Shown: positions 8,470-17,752, counted from the first letter of the stretch. The stretch is DNA of 46,776 nt from Oscillospiraceae bacterium (GCA_015064965.1 SVRG01000005.1:1-46776), one strand, 5' to 3'. Program-made: numbers and translations. Notes: a model not told the origin generated them from the letters alone.

Positions 8470-9207
8470 ATGCCAAAATTCTACTATGATCTACATATGC
8501 ATTCCTGCCTTTCGCCGTGTGCAGACGATGATATGACACCTGTGACAATGGCAGGAATTGCCGCGCTCAACGGGCTTAACATAGCGGCGCTTACCGACCA
8601 TAATTCCTGCGGAAACTTGCCTGCATTTTTTGCGGCTTGTCGCGCATACGGAGTAACTCCGATTGCAGGAATGGAGCTTGAAACTGCAGAAAGCGTACAT
8701 GTTGTATGCCTTTTTGAGGAATATGACAACGCAATGAGGTTTTGGCAGACGGTAAAAGATAACTACATGATGCCGTTTAAAAATGACGTTGCAATGTTTG
8801 GCGGTCAGTATTATATGAATGAGGATGACGAGGTAACGGGCACCGAGGAGATTTTGCTTATAAACTCCACAACGCTTTCGCTTGACGAGGGTGTTGCTCT
8901 TGCGCGTGAGCATGGTGCATTTGTTTTTCCTGCGCATATCGACCGAACATCAAACGGAATAATTGCCGTGCTTGGCGATATTCCGCCGGAACCCGGCTTT
9001 ACCGCGGTGGAATTCAATGACAGTGCAAACGTTGATGAGTACCGTGAAAAGTATTCCGAGGTGAAAAATGCACTTGTGCTTGTAGACTCGGATGCACACC
9101 GTGTAACAAGTATAAATGAGGCGGTGAACTTCATTGAGCTTGATGCTGACCCCACTGATGAAGATGCCGTAAGAAAAGCATTTTTTGAATACTTGAGAAA
9201 AGGATGA
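8470..9207 (+). CDS. PHP domain-containing protein
   Basis: YYDLHMHSCLSPCADDDMTPVTM, ALTDHNSCGNLPAF, FPAHIDR, VDSDAHRV; RBS AAGGAGGG precedes ATG 8470. Confidence 0.9.
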   Translation: MPKFYYDLHMHSCLSPCADDDMTPVTMAGIAALNGLNIAALTDHNSCGNLPAFFAACRAYGVTPIAGMELETAESVHVVCLFEEYDNAMRFWQTVKDNYMMPFKNDVAMFGGQYYMNEDDEVTGTEEILLINSTTLSLDEGVALAREHGAFVFPAHIDRTSNGIIAVLGDIPPEPGFTAVEFNDSANVDEYREKYSEVKNALVLVDSDAHRVTSINEAVNFIELDADPTDEDAVRKAFFEYLRKG

Positions 9208-9212
9208 AAAAT

Positions 9213-10241
9213 ATGAAAAAGTTTTTTGTAATATTTTTAGCGGGGTTGTTATTAGTTTTTTTATGTGCATGTAACAATGATATCGCCATAGAAGGAACAG
9301 CAGAAAACGCTGAAACAACAGCACACACAACCGAGGTTACCACAGCGCCTATTATCGTTGATTTTTCGCAGAGATTTGATGAACTGTTTGACTATGGAGA
9401 TTTTGAAGTTTCAATCTATGACGGTTATGCTTCGGTAGGATACTATGGAGATGCCACATCTGTGACTATCCCTGCTGAGATTAGAGGATATAAGGTAATC
9501 GCTGTTAGAGGCTTTGGAGTGGGTGTAAATAACATAACCAATATAGAATTACCAGATACAATAACAACAATCAGAGATGAAGCGTTCTGCAATTGCAAGG
9601 CTCTTACAAGCATAACAATTCCAGATAGCGTAGTTGTTATTGAAGAAGATGCATTTAGGGGATGCAGATCGCTTACAAATATAACCATACCTGACAGTGT
9701 AACTATTATAGAGAGCAATGCGTTCCGTGATTGTACTTCTCTTACAGATGTTAAACTTTCGAACAATTTATCAACAATTGAATATGCTACATTTAGAGAT
9801 TGTACATCGCTTGAAAATGTAGATTTTTCAGGCGGTGTAGAAACAATTGGAGATAGCGCATTTGAAAATTGTACATCTCTTGCAAGTATAGTGCTTTCAA
9901 AGAGTACGACAACGATTGCAGAACACGCATTTGAGAATTGCACATCTCTAAAAAGTGTAAAGTTTTCAGATAGTGTAACAACGATAGGTTTAGAAGCGTT
10001 TTCGAATTGCACATCGCTTGAAAATGTAGAACTTTCAAATGGTGTGACGACAATAGGGCGAAATTCGTTTACAAACTGTCCGTCGCTTAAGTGGATTAAG
10101 ATTCCTGACAGCGTGACGACGATAGGCGATGTGATTTCTGGCGCTTTTGATAATGACATTGTTACATTTAAGTGTAAAGCAGGTTCTTATGCAGAAGAAT
10201 ATGCCAAGAACAATAATATAAAATACGAGATATACAAGTAA
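9213..10241 (+). CDS. BspA-type leucine-rich repeat lipoprotein
   Basis: Lipoprotein signal MKKFFVIFLAGLLLVFLCAC; tandem about 23-aa repeats of the form LTSITIPDSVVVIEEDAFRGCRS. Confidence 0.9.
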   Translation: MKKFFVIFLAGLLLVFLCACNNDIAIEGTAENAETTAHTTEVTTAPIIVDFSQRFDELFDYGDFEVSIYDGYASVGYYGDATSVTIPAEIRGYKVIAVRGFGVGVNNITNIELPDTITTIRDEAFCNCKALTSITIPDSVVVIEEDAFRGCRSLTNITIPDSVTIIESNAFRDCTSLTDVKLSNNLSTIEYATFRDCTSLENVDFSGGVETIGDSAFENCTSLASIVLSKSTTTIAEHAFENCTSLKSVKFSDSVTTIGLEAFSNCTSLENVELSNGVTTIGRNSFTNCPSLKWIKIPDSVTTIGDVISGAFDNDIVTFKCKAGSYAEEYAKNNNIKYEIYK

Positions 10242-10248
10242 ACACATA

Positions 10249-10276
10249 AAAAGGACAGCCGTAAGGCTGTCCTTTT
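10249..10276 (+). terminator. Intrinsic terminator after the LRR lipoprotein
   Basis: AAAAGGACAGCC-gtaa-GGCTGTCCTTTT. Confidence 0.8.
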
Positions 10277-10482
10277 GGTATAATCATACAAAAAAACTTC
10301 GTTAAAATTTCGACATTTTTAAGAAAAAAATCGCAGAAACTATAGATTTTTTTGAAAATATATAGTATAATGTTTTTGTATGCGGGGAAGTACGCTTTTT
10401 TCGCGTTGCCATCGCGCTAATAACGGATTAAATAAAATGAAATATATTTATTTAATGAATTTACAGGAGGTAGGTTCGAACT

Positions 10483-10977
10483 ATGAAAAAGCAATTGACT
10501 CAGGTCGAATTTCGCGGCACAAAAGAGCAGGAAGCAAAGCTCCTCGAAATTATCGACGCTCACAAGAATGAGAGAGGCGCAATGATGCCTATTCTTCAGC
10601 AGGCTCAGGAAGTCTACGGTTATCTTCCCGTAGAGGTTATGCAGATTATTGCAAAACACACCGGCAAGCCCGTTGAGGAGATTTTCGGTATCGCAACATT
10701 CTACTCTCAGTTTGCACTCAACCCTAAGGGTGAGGTTGCAGTGGCAGTATGTCTTGGTACTGCTTGCTACGTTAAGGGTAGCGGTGACATTTATGAAAAG
10801 TTTGGCGAAGAACTCGGTCTTGTAGGCGGCGGCACAACTCCCGATGGCAAGTGGTCTCTCGAAGCAACACGTTGCATCGGTGCATGTGGTCTTGCACCTG
10901 TTCTGACTGTTAACGGCAACGTTTACGGCAGACTTACTACAAAAGACGTTCCTAACATTATCGCAGAGTATAAATAA
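10483..10977 (+). CDS. NuoE-like 2Fe-2S hydrogenase subunit (HndA/HydC-like)
   Basis: GYLPVEVMQIIAKHTGKPVEEIFGIATFYSQF, VCLGTACYVKGS, EATRCIGACGLAPVLTVNGNVYG. Confidence 0.93.
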   Translation: MKKQLTQVEFRGTKEQEAKLLEIIDAHKNERGAMMPILQQAQEVYGYLPVEVMQIIAKHTGKPVEEIFGIATFYSQFALNPKGEVAVAVCLGTACYVKGSGDIYEKFGEELGLVGGGTTPDGKWSLEATRCIGACGLAPVLTVNGNVYGRLTTKDVPNIIAEYK

Positions 10978-10983
10978 TTCTTT

Positions 10984-11538
10984 ATGAAAGAGTTATCGCT
11001 GAATATTCTCGATATCACTCAGAACTCTATTACGGCGCGTGCAAAAAACATTCTCATTTCGCTTGTTGAAAACGATGACGGCTGGCTCACGCTCACCATC
11101 ACCGATGACGGCTGCGGCATGAGCGAGGAAACACTGCGCACAGTAATGGATCCGTTTTATACAACGCGTACTACAAGAAAGGTTGGTATGGGCATTCCGC
11201 TTTTGAAACTCGCATGTGAGCAGACGGGCGGTGCGCTTAACATTGTTTCAAAGGATGAAAAGAATTATCCCGATGAACATGGCACTACAGTGTGTGCCAC
11301 CTTTGATACAAAGCACATAGACATGACGCCGGTTGGCGATATGATATCCACAATAGAGGTGCTTTTACAAGGGCATCCCGAGGTTGATTACCTTTATGTG
11401 CATAAAACTCCGCGCTTTAACGTGGAGATGGACACAAAAGAGCTTCGCGCAGTGCTTGGCGATATTTCGCTTGGCGAGCCGGAGATCTTGCAGTGGGTAC
11501 GCGGCTTCTTAGGCGAACAATATGATTTATCTGAATAA
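10984..11538 (+). CDS. ATP-binding (HATPase) protein within hydrogenase operon
   Basis: LSLNILDITQNSITARAKNI, ITDDGCGMSEETLRTVMDPFYTTRTTRKVGMGIPLLK. Confidence 0.88.
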   Translation: MKELSLNILDITQNSITARAKNILISLVENDDGWLTLTITDDGCGMSEETLRTVMDPFYTTRTTRKVGMGIPLLKLACEQTGGALNIVSKDEKNYPDEHGTTVCATFDTKHIDMTPVGDMISTIEVLLQGHPEVDYLYVHKTPRFNVEMDTKELRAVLGDISLGEPEILQWVRGFLGEQYDLSE

Positions 11539-11555
11539 TTTTGGAGGTGTAAACC

Positions 11556-11921
11556 ATGAAATCTTTAGCAGAACTTGCAGCAATTAAAGCAAAAATGCAG
11601 GATAAGGTTGCTATGCGTGAGGGCAGCGGTAATGTAAGAGTAGTTGTTGGTATGGCTACTTGCGGTATCGCAGCAGGTGCACGTCCCGTACTCTCCGCTT
11701 TCGTTGAAGCGGTTAGCGCAGCAGGCCTTTCCGAAAAGGTTACCGTTACACAGACAGGCTGTATCGGTATTTGTCAGTACGAGCCCGTTGTAGAGATTTT
11801 CGAAGACGGCAAGGAAAAGGTTACATACGTTAAGATGGATGCAGACAAGGCAAAGCGCGTTGTTGAAGAACACATCAAGGGCGGCAAGATTGTAACCGAT
11901 TATGTTATTGGTAATAAATAA
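11556..11921 (+). CDS. (2Fe-2S) ferredoxin domain-containing protein (HndB-like)
   Basis: VVVGMATCGIAAGARPVLSAF, VTQTGCIGICQYEPVVEI. Confidence 0.9.
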   Translation: MKSLAELAAIKAKMQDKVAMREGSGNVRVVVGMATCGIAAGARPVLSAFVEAVSAAGLSEKVTVTQTGCIGICQYEPVVEIFEDGKEKVTYVKMDADKAKRVVEEHIKGGKIVTDYVIGNK

Positions 11922-11939
11922 TTAAACGGAGGAAATAAA

Positions 11940-13751
11940 ATGATTCGCACACATGTATTGATTTGCGGCGGTACCGGTTGTACTTCCTCCGGAAGTTTGG
12001 CTCTCAAAGAGACTCTTGAAAAAGAGCTCGCAGCAAAGGGCCTTACCGAAGAAGTAAAAATCGTTATCACAGGTTGTTTCGGTCTTTGTGCTCTCGGTCC
12101 GGTTATGATCGTATACCCCGACGGCACATTCTATAGCATGGTTAAGCCCGAGGATATTCCCGAGATCGTTGATGAGCACCTTCTCAAGGGCCGTCCCGTA
12201 GCTCGTCTTGAGTATCACGAGGCAGGCGAGAAGGAAGCTGTTTCTTCTCTCTCAGAAACCAAGTTCTATTCCAAGCAGAAGCGCGTTGCGCTCCGCAACT
12301 GCGGTGTTATCAACCCTGAAAACATCGAAGAGTATATCGCAAGAGACGGTTATGCAGCTCTCGGTAAGGCTCTCACAGAGATGACCCCTGAAGCTGTAAT
12401 TCAGACCGTTCTTGATTCCGGTCTCCGCGGACGCGGCGGCGGCGGATTCCCCACCGGCAGAAAGTGGGACCTCGCTCGCAAGCTCGTTCAGGGCGGTCAG
12501 AAGTATGTTGCATGTAACGCAGACGAGGGCGACCCCGGCGCGTTCATGGACCGTTCCATTCTTGAAGGTGACCCCCATGCACTTATCGAAGCAATGGCTA
12601 TCGCAGGCTATGCTATCGGCGCAAGTGAGGGTTATGTATATGTTCGTGCAGAGTATCCTATTGCTGTACAGCGTCTCCAGATCGCTATTGATCAGGCTCG
12701 CGAATACGGTCTCCTCGGCAAGGACATCTTTGGCACCGGCTTTGAATTTGATATGTTTATCCGTCTCGGCGCAGGCGCATTTGTATGCGGCGAAGAGACT
12801 GCTCTTATGACCTCTATTGAAGGTAACCGCGGCGAGCCTCGTCCCCGTCCTCCGTTCCCTGCAGAAAAGGGTCTTTACGGTAAACCTACCGTTCTTAACA
12901 ACGTAGAAACATATGCAAACATTCCTCAGATCATCCTCAACGGTTCTGATTGGTTTGCTTCCATGGGTACTGAAAAGTCCAAGGGTACCAAGGTATTTGC
13001 TCTCGGCGGTAAGATCACCAATACCGGTCTTGTTGAGATTCCTATGGGTACCACTCTCCGCGAAGTTATCGAGGATATCGGCGGCGGCATTCCCAACGGT
13101 AAGAAGTTCAAGGCTGCACAGACCGGTGGTCCTTCCGGCGGATGTATCCCTGCTCACCTTATCGACACTCCCATCGACTACGACAACCTTATCGCTCTCG
13201 GCTCCATGATGGGCTCCGGCGGACTTATCGTTATGGACGAGGACAACTGTATGGTTGACATCGCAAGATTCTTCCTTGATTTCACAGTTGATGAATCTTG
13301 CGGTAAGTGCACACCTTGCCGTATCGGTACCAAGCGTATGCTTGAAATTCTTGACAAAATTATCGCAGGTAAGGGCGAACTCGAAGATATCGACAGACTT
13401 GAAGAACTTGCACAGTATATCAAGGCAGGTTCTCTCTGCGGTCTCGGACAGACTGCTCCTAACCCTGTTCTTTCCACTCTCCAGTACTTCCGCGACGAGT
13501 ACATTGCACACGTTGTGGATAAGAAGTGTCCTGCAGGCGTATGTAAGAGCCTCCTCAGCTTCACTATCGACAAGGATAAGTGTATCGGTTGCGGACTCTG
13601 TGCAAAGAACTGCCCTGTTAACGCTATCGAAAGAACTGATTACATCGCTCCCGGCCACAAGCTCGCATCCTTTACTATTGATGCAGCTAAGTGCGTAAAG
13701 TGCGGCGTATGTATGAGCAACTGCCGTCCTAAGGCAATTGAGAAGAAATAA
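11940..13751 (+). CDS. NuoF-like hydrogenase subunit (HndC/HydB-like)
   Basis: GLRGRGGGGFPTGRKWDLA, NADEGDPGAFMDRSILE, ESCGKCTPCRIGTKRM, plus C-terminal 2x[4Fe-4S] CIGCGLCAKNCP and CVKCGVCMSNC. Confidence 0.97.
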   Translation: MIRTHVLICGGTGCTSSGSLALKETLEKELAAKGLTEEVKIVITGCFGLCALGPVMIVYPDGTFYSMVKPEDIPEIVDEHLLKGRPVARLEYHEAGEKEAVSSLSETKFYSKQKRVALRNCGVINPENIEEYIARDGYAALGKALTEMTPEAVIQTVLDSGLRGRGGGGFPTGRKWDLARKLVQGGQKYVACNADEGDPGAFMDRSILEGDPHALIEAMAIAGYAIGASEGYVYVRAEYPIAVQRLQIAIDQAREYGLLGKDIFGTGFEFDMFIRLGAGAFVCGEETALMTSIEGNRGEPRPRPPFPAEKGLYGKPTVLNNVETYANIPQIILNGSDWFASMGTEKSKGTKVFALGGKITNTGLVEIPMGTTLREVIEDIGGGIPNGKKFKAAQTGGPSGGCIPAHLIDTPIDYDNLIALGSMMGSGGLIVMDEDNCMVDIARFFLDFTVDESCGKCTPCRIGTKRMLEILDKIIAGKGELEDIDRLEELAQYIKAGSLCGLGQTAPNPVLSTLQYFRDEYIAHVVDKKCPAGVCKSLLSFTIDKDKCIGCGLCAKNCPVNAIERTDYIAPGHKLASFTIDAAKCVKCGVCMSNCRPKAIEKK

Positions 13752-13772
13752 GTGAAAGGAGAAAGAGAAATA

Positions 13773-15509
13773 ATGGAAACTGTAAACATTAAAATTAACG
13801 GCAGAGACTATGCAGTTGAGAAGGGCATGACCGTTCTTGAAGCTTGTCGTTATGCCGGCATTGATATCCCGACACTTTGCTATCTCAAGGATATTAACGA
13901 AATCGGCGCATGCCGTCTTTGCCTTGTTGAGGTAAAGGGCGCTCGCGGACTTGTTACCGCTTGCGTATACCCTGTAAATGAGGGTATGGAAATTACCACC
14001 AACTCCAAGAAGATTCGCGATTCCAGAAAGATGAACCTCGAGCTTCTTCTTTCCAACCATAAGAAGGACTGTCTCTCCTGCGTGCGCAGCACCACTTGTG
14101 AGCTTCAGAAGCTCTGCAACGAGTACGGTGTTGATGAGCATCACTTCGGCGGTGAGAGAACCGAGTATGAAATTGATGATTCTTCTGTATCCATCATCCG
14201 CGACAACAACAAGTGTATCCTCTGCCGTCGTTGCGTAGCTGCTTGTAAGACTATGCAGGGCATTGGTGTTATCGGCGCAAATGACCGTGGTTTCGACACT
14301 TCTATCGGTTCTGCATTCGGTCTTAACCTCGCTGACACTTCTTGTATCAACTGCGGTCAGTGCGTAGTTGCATGTCCTGTAGGCGCTCTTTATGAAAGAG
14401 ATGACACTGCAAAGGTATTTGACGCTATCGCAGATCCTGAAATGCATGTTGCAATCTGTGCTGCTCCTTCTGTTCGTGCACAGATCGGCGAGTGCTTCGG
14501 CTACGAGCCCGGCACCGACACTGAAGGCCAGATGGTTGCTGCTATGAAGCGCCTCGGCTTTGACGGTGTATATGACATGAACCTCACTGCAGACCTTACC
14601 ATTATGGAAGAAGCAACCGAGTTCCTCGGCAGAGTTAAGAATGGCGGCGCACTCCCCATGATTACCTCTTGTTCTCCCGGATGGATCAAGTTCTGCGAGC
14701 ACTATTTCCCTGAAATGACTGAAAACCTTTCTACTTGCAAGTCTCCTCAGCAGATGTTCGGTGCAACTTACAAGACTTACTATGCACAGAAGATGGGTCT
14801 TGACCCCAAGAAGATCTTCTTTGTATCTGTAATTCCTTGTACCGCTAAGAAGTTTGAGGTTGGCCGTCCCGACCAGTCCGCTGCAGGCGTTCCGGACGTT
14901 GACGTTGCTATTACCACAAGAGAACTTGCAAAGATGATTCAGGTTGCAGGTATTGACTTCCGCGGCCTCGCTGATGAAAAGTTTGACGTTCCGTTCGATA
15001 TCGGTTCGGGCGCAGGCGCAATCTTCGGTGCTACCGGTGGTGTTATGGAGGCTGCTCTCCGTACCGCTGCTGAAGTTATCGAAGGCAAGCCTCTCGAAAA
15101 ACTCGAGTTTGAGGATGTTCGTGGTACTGACGGTATCAAGCGCGCAACCTACAAGCTTGGCGACATTGAACTCAAGGTTGCTGTAGTTAGCGGCACTGCT
15201 AACGCAAAGGAACTTCTCACCAGAGTTCAGAATGGCGAAGAAGACGTACACTTTATCGAAGTTATGGCATGCCCCGGTGGTTGTGTAAACGGCGGCGGTC
15301 AGCCTTATCAGCCTGCAAAGGTTCGCAACAATGTAGACCTTCGCGCAGTTAGAGCAGCAGTTCTCTACACCGCTGATAAGAACATGGATCTCCGCAAGTC
15401 TCACGAGAACAGCGCGGTTAAGAAGCTCTATGATGAATTCTTCGGCGAGCCCAATAGCCACAAGGCTCATGAGATTCTCCACACTTCCTACATCAAGCGT
15501 GGTCTTTAA
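13773..15509 (+). CDS. NADH-dependent [FeFe] hydrogenase catalytic subunit (HndD/HydA-like)
   Basis: N-terminal 2Fe-2S ferredoxin; HKKDCLSCVRSTTC; 2x[4Fe-4S]; H-domain motifs TSCSPGW, IPCTAKKFE, EVMACPGGCVNGGGQP. ATG at 13773 preferred over GTG 13752. Confidence 0.96.
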   Translation: METVNIKINGRDYAVEKGMTVLEACRYAGIDIPTLCYLKDINEIGACRLCLVEVKGARGLVTACVYPVNEGMEITTNSKKIRDSRKMNLELLLSNHKKDCLSCVRSTTCELQKLCNEYGVDEHHFGGERTEYEIDDSSVSIIRDNNKCILCRRCVAACKTMQGIGVIGANDRGFDTSIGSAFGLNLADTSCINCGQCVVACPVGALYERDDTAKVFDAIADPEMHVAICAAPSVRAQIGECFGYEPGTDTEGQMVAAMKRLGFDGVYDMNLTADLTIMEEATEFLGRVKNGGALPMITSCSPGWIKFCEHYFPEMTENLSTCKSPQQMFGATYKTYYAQKMGLDPKKIFFVSVIPCTAKKFEVGRPDQSAAGVPDVDVAITTRELAKMIQVAGIDFRGLADEKFDVPFDIGSGAGAIFGATGGVMEAALRTAAEVIEGKPLEKLEFEDVRGTDGIKRATYKLGDIELKVAVVSGTANAKELLTRVQNGEEDVHFIEVMACPGGCVNGGGQPYQPAKVRNNVDLRAVRAAVLYTADKNMDLRKSHENSAVKKLYDEFFGEPNSHKAHEILHTSYIKRGL

Positions 15510-15515
15510 TATAAG

Positions 15516-15623
15516 CAATCGAAAAATCCTTTTTCGATTGGAGCGGAATGCATGTCTTGCGACTCGCTCACCGCTCCCATTCCTTAAGGAGTTTTAAAGC
15601 CGGCGCATGTCCGTCTTTAAAAC
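15516..15623. other. Cluster of three successive perfect or near-perfect stem-loops (structured-RNA or repeat candidate)
   Basis: CAATCGAAAAA-tcc-TTTTTCGATTG; GGAGCGG-N24-CCGCTCC; GTTTTAAAG-c-CGG-N7-CCG-t-CTTTAAAAC. Confidence 0.55.
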
Positions 15624-15637
15624 AAAAATACAGCTAT

Positions 15638-15667
15638 AAAAAGGCGTTGCGAAAGCAGCGCCTTTTT
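15638..15667 (+). terminator. Intrinsic terminator downstream of hydA
   Basis: AAAAGGCGTTGC-gaaa-GCAGCGCCTTTTTT. Confidence 0.85.
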
Positions 15668-15762
15668 TGTCGTGGTTACTGAAATAAAAATTCACCATTC
15701 TGTGGAATTTCGTGCGTATTTGTGTTATACTTATACTATAAAACCCACAACGGAGGTCGCAC

Positions 15763-17751
15763 ATGAGTTACAGAATTTTTGACTATGATCCATATTTAAA
15801 GCCTTTTGAATCGGATATAGAACTTAGGGTTGCAAATTACAACCGCAAGAAAAAAGAGATTCTTGGCAAGGGCACCTCTCTTTCTGATTTTGCCAACGCG
15901 CATGAGTATTTTGGTTTTCACAAGGATAATGGCGGCTGGTACTACCGCGAGTGGGCACCGGGGGCTGATGCTGTTTATATCATGGGCGAGATGAACGGTT
16001 GGAATCCAACCGAGCTTAAGCTTACAAACATCGGTAACGGTGTGCATGAGATTTATCTTTCCGGTGACCGCAGCCTTTATGGCGGTTGCAAAGTAAAAAC
16101 TGTTGTTGAAAAGGACGGACAGTTCCTTGAGCGAATCCCGCTTTATGCAAAGAGGGTAGTGCAGGACCCGGAAACTCGCGTATGGGCATGTGAAATTGTG
16201 GATGAAAAGCCGTACAAATGGAAGAAAAAGACCTTTAAACCTGCTAAAAATCTCTACATCTACGAGTGCCATATCGGTATGGCGCAGGAGGAAGAAAAGG
16301 TTGGAAGCTATAAGGAGTTTGCAGAAAAGATACTTCCGCGTATAAAGGAGCTTGGTTATAACACAATTCAGATAATGGCGATAATGGAGCATCCCTATTA
16401 TGGCTCATTTGGCTATCAGGTTTCTTCATTTTTTGCTGCTTCATCGAGATTCGGTATGCCTTCGGATTTAAAGGAACTCATTGATACCGCACACGAAATG
16501 GGCATAGCGGTACTGCTTGATGTTATTCATTCCCACGCGGTAAAGAATACCGCTGAAGGTATCAATCAGTTTGACGGCACGGATTATCAGTTTTTCCATG
16601 TAGGGCAGCGCGGAGACCATCCCGCCTGGGGCACAAGACTTTTTAACTACGAGAAAAACGAAGTAATACATTTTCTTCTCTCCAATCTCAAATTCTGGAT
16701 GAATGAGTACCACTTTGACGGCTTCCGTTTTGACGGAGTTACCTCGATGATTTACCATGATCACGGGCTTGGTACCGCATTTACCGATTATTCAAAGTAT
16801 TTTTCGCTCAATACTGATACAGAGGCTATAACTTATTTGCAACTCGCAAATGAGCTTATCCGAGAAGTTAATAAAAACGCGGTTACAATAGCCGAGGATA
16901 TGTCGGGTATGCCCGGTATGTGCTTACCCATAGAAGACGGCGGTATCGGATTTGATTACCGACTTTCCATGGGCGTGCCGGATATGTGGATAAAACTGCT
17001 TAAAACTACCAGTGACGAGCATTGGAACATGTGGCAGATCTGGCATGAACTTTCAAGCCACCGCCCCATGGAAAAGACCATCGGTTATGCCGAGTCGCAT
17101 GATCAGGCGCTTGTCGGTGATAAGACGATAATTTTCTGGCTTTGCGATAGCGCAATGTATACCCATATGTCAAAGCTCAGTGAGCCAAGCGCGGTTGTTG
17201 ACCGCGGAATTGCGTTGCACAAGATGATAAGACTTGTAACAATGTCGCTTGCAGGCGAGGGATATCTCAATTTTATGGGCAACGAGTTCGGACATCCCGA
17301 ATGGATCGACTTTCCGCGCGAGGGCAACGGCTGGAGCCACTACTATTGCCGTCGTCAATGGCATCTTGCAGATGATAAACTCCTTAAATACGAGTGGCTT
17401 GAGGAGTTTGATAAGGCAATGCTTGCATTCTCAAAGGATAATAAGATATTTAATAAAGATGCAAAGGCACTCTTCATCGACGAGGTTGCACAGGTGCTTG
17501 TTTATGAGAGAAACGGCGCAGTATTTGCGTTCAATTTCAGCCCATACAACTCATATGACGGATATTTTGTAAATACTCCATCTGCCGGCGAGTATGTTCC
17601 CACACTTTCCACAGACGATGAAATCTTTGGTGGATTTAACCGTATTTCAACAGATATAGTTTATACTGCCGAGAGAGTTGGCAAAAAACAGTATGGATTT
17701 AAGATATATCTTCCTTCACGCACGGCAGTTTGCCTCACAAAGAAAAAATAG
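15763..17751 (+). CDS. glgB: 1,4-alpha-glucan branching enzyme
   Basis: YREWAPGADAVYIMGEMNGWN, DGFRFDGVTSMIYHDHG, AEDMSGMPG, GYAESHDQALVGDKT, FMGNEFGHPEWIDFPREGN. Confidence 0.95.
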   Translation: MSYRIFDYDPYLKPFESDIELRVANYNRKKKEILGKGTSLSDFANAHEYFGFHKDNGGWYYREWAPGADAVYIMGEMNGWNPTELKLTNIGNGVHEIYLSGDRSLYGGCKVKTVVEKDGQFLERIPLYAKRVVQDPETRVWACEIVDEKPYKWKKKTFKPAKNLYIYECHIGMAQEEEKVGSYKEFAEKILPRIKELGYNTIQIMAIMEHPYYGSFGYQVSSFFAASSRFGMPSDLKELIDTAHEMGIAVLLDVIHSHAVKNTAEGINQFDGTDYQFFHVGQRGDHPAWGTRLFNYEKNEVIHFLLSNLKFWMNEYHFDGFRFDGVTSMIYHDHGLGTAFTDYSKYFSLNTDTEAITYLQLANELIREVNKNAVTIAEDMSGMPGMCLPIEDGGIGFDYRLSMGVPDMWIKLLKTTSDEHWNMWQIWHELSSHRPMEKTIGYAESHDQALVGDKTIIFWLCDSAMYTHMSKLSEPSAVVDRGIALHKMIRLVTMSLAGEGYLNFMGNEFGHPEWIDFPREGNGWSHYYCRRQWHLADDKLLKYEWLEEFDKAMLAFSKDNKIFNKDAKALFIDEVAQVLVYERNGAVFAFNFSPYNSYDGYFVNTPSAGEYVPTLSTDDEIFGGFNRISTDIVYTAERVGKKQYGFKIYLPSRTAVCLTKKK

Positions 17752-17752
17752 T

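Noticed and set aside
9540-10150. Periodic DNA repeats as a possible CRISPR or tandem-repeat array
   Set aside because: They are about 69-bp in-frame degenerate repeats encoding leucine-rich repeats, not direct repeats with unique spacers.
12252-15518. 1088-aa minus-strand ORF opposite nuoF and hydA
   Set aside because: It is the exact codon-register complement of two confidently identified genes, crosses their intergenic junction, and looks like low-complexity Cys/Ser/Leu/Asn-rich translation. Best explained by codon bias.
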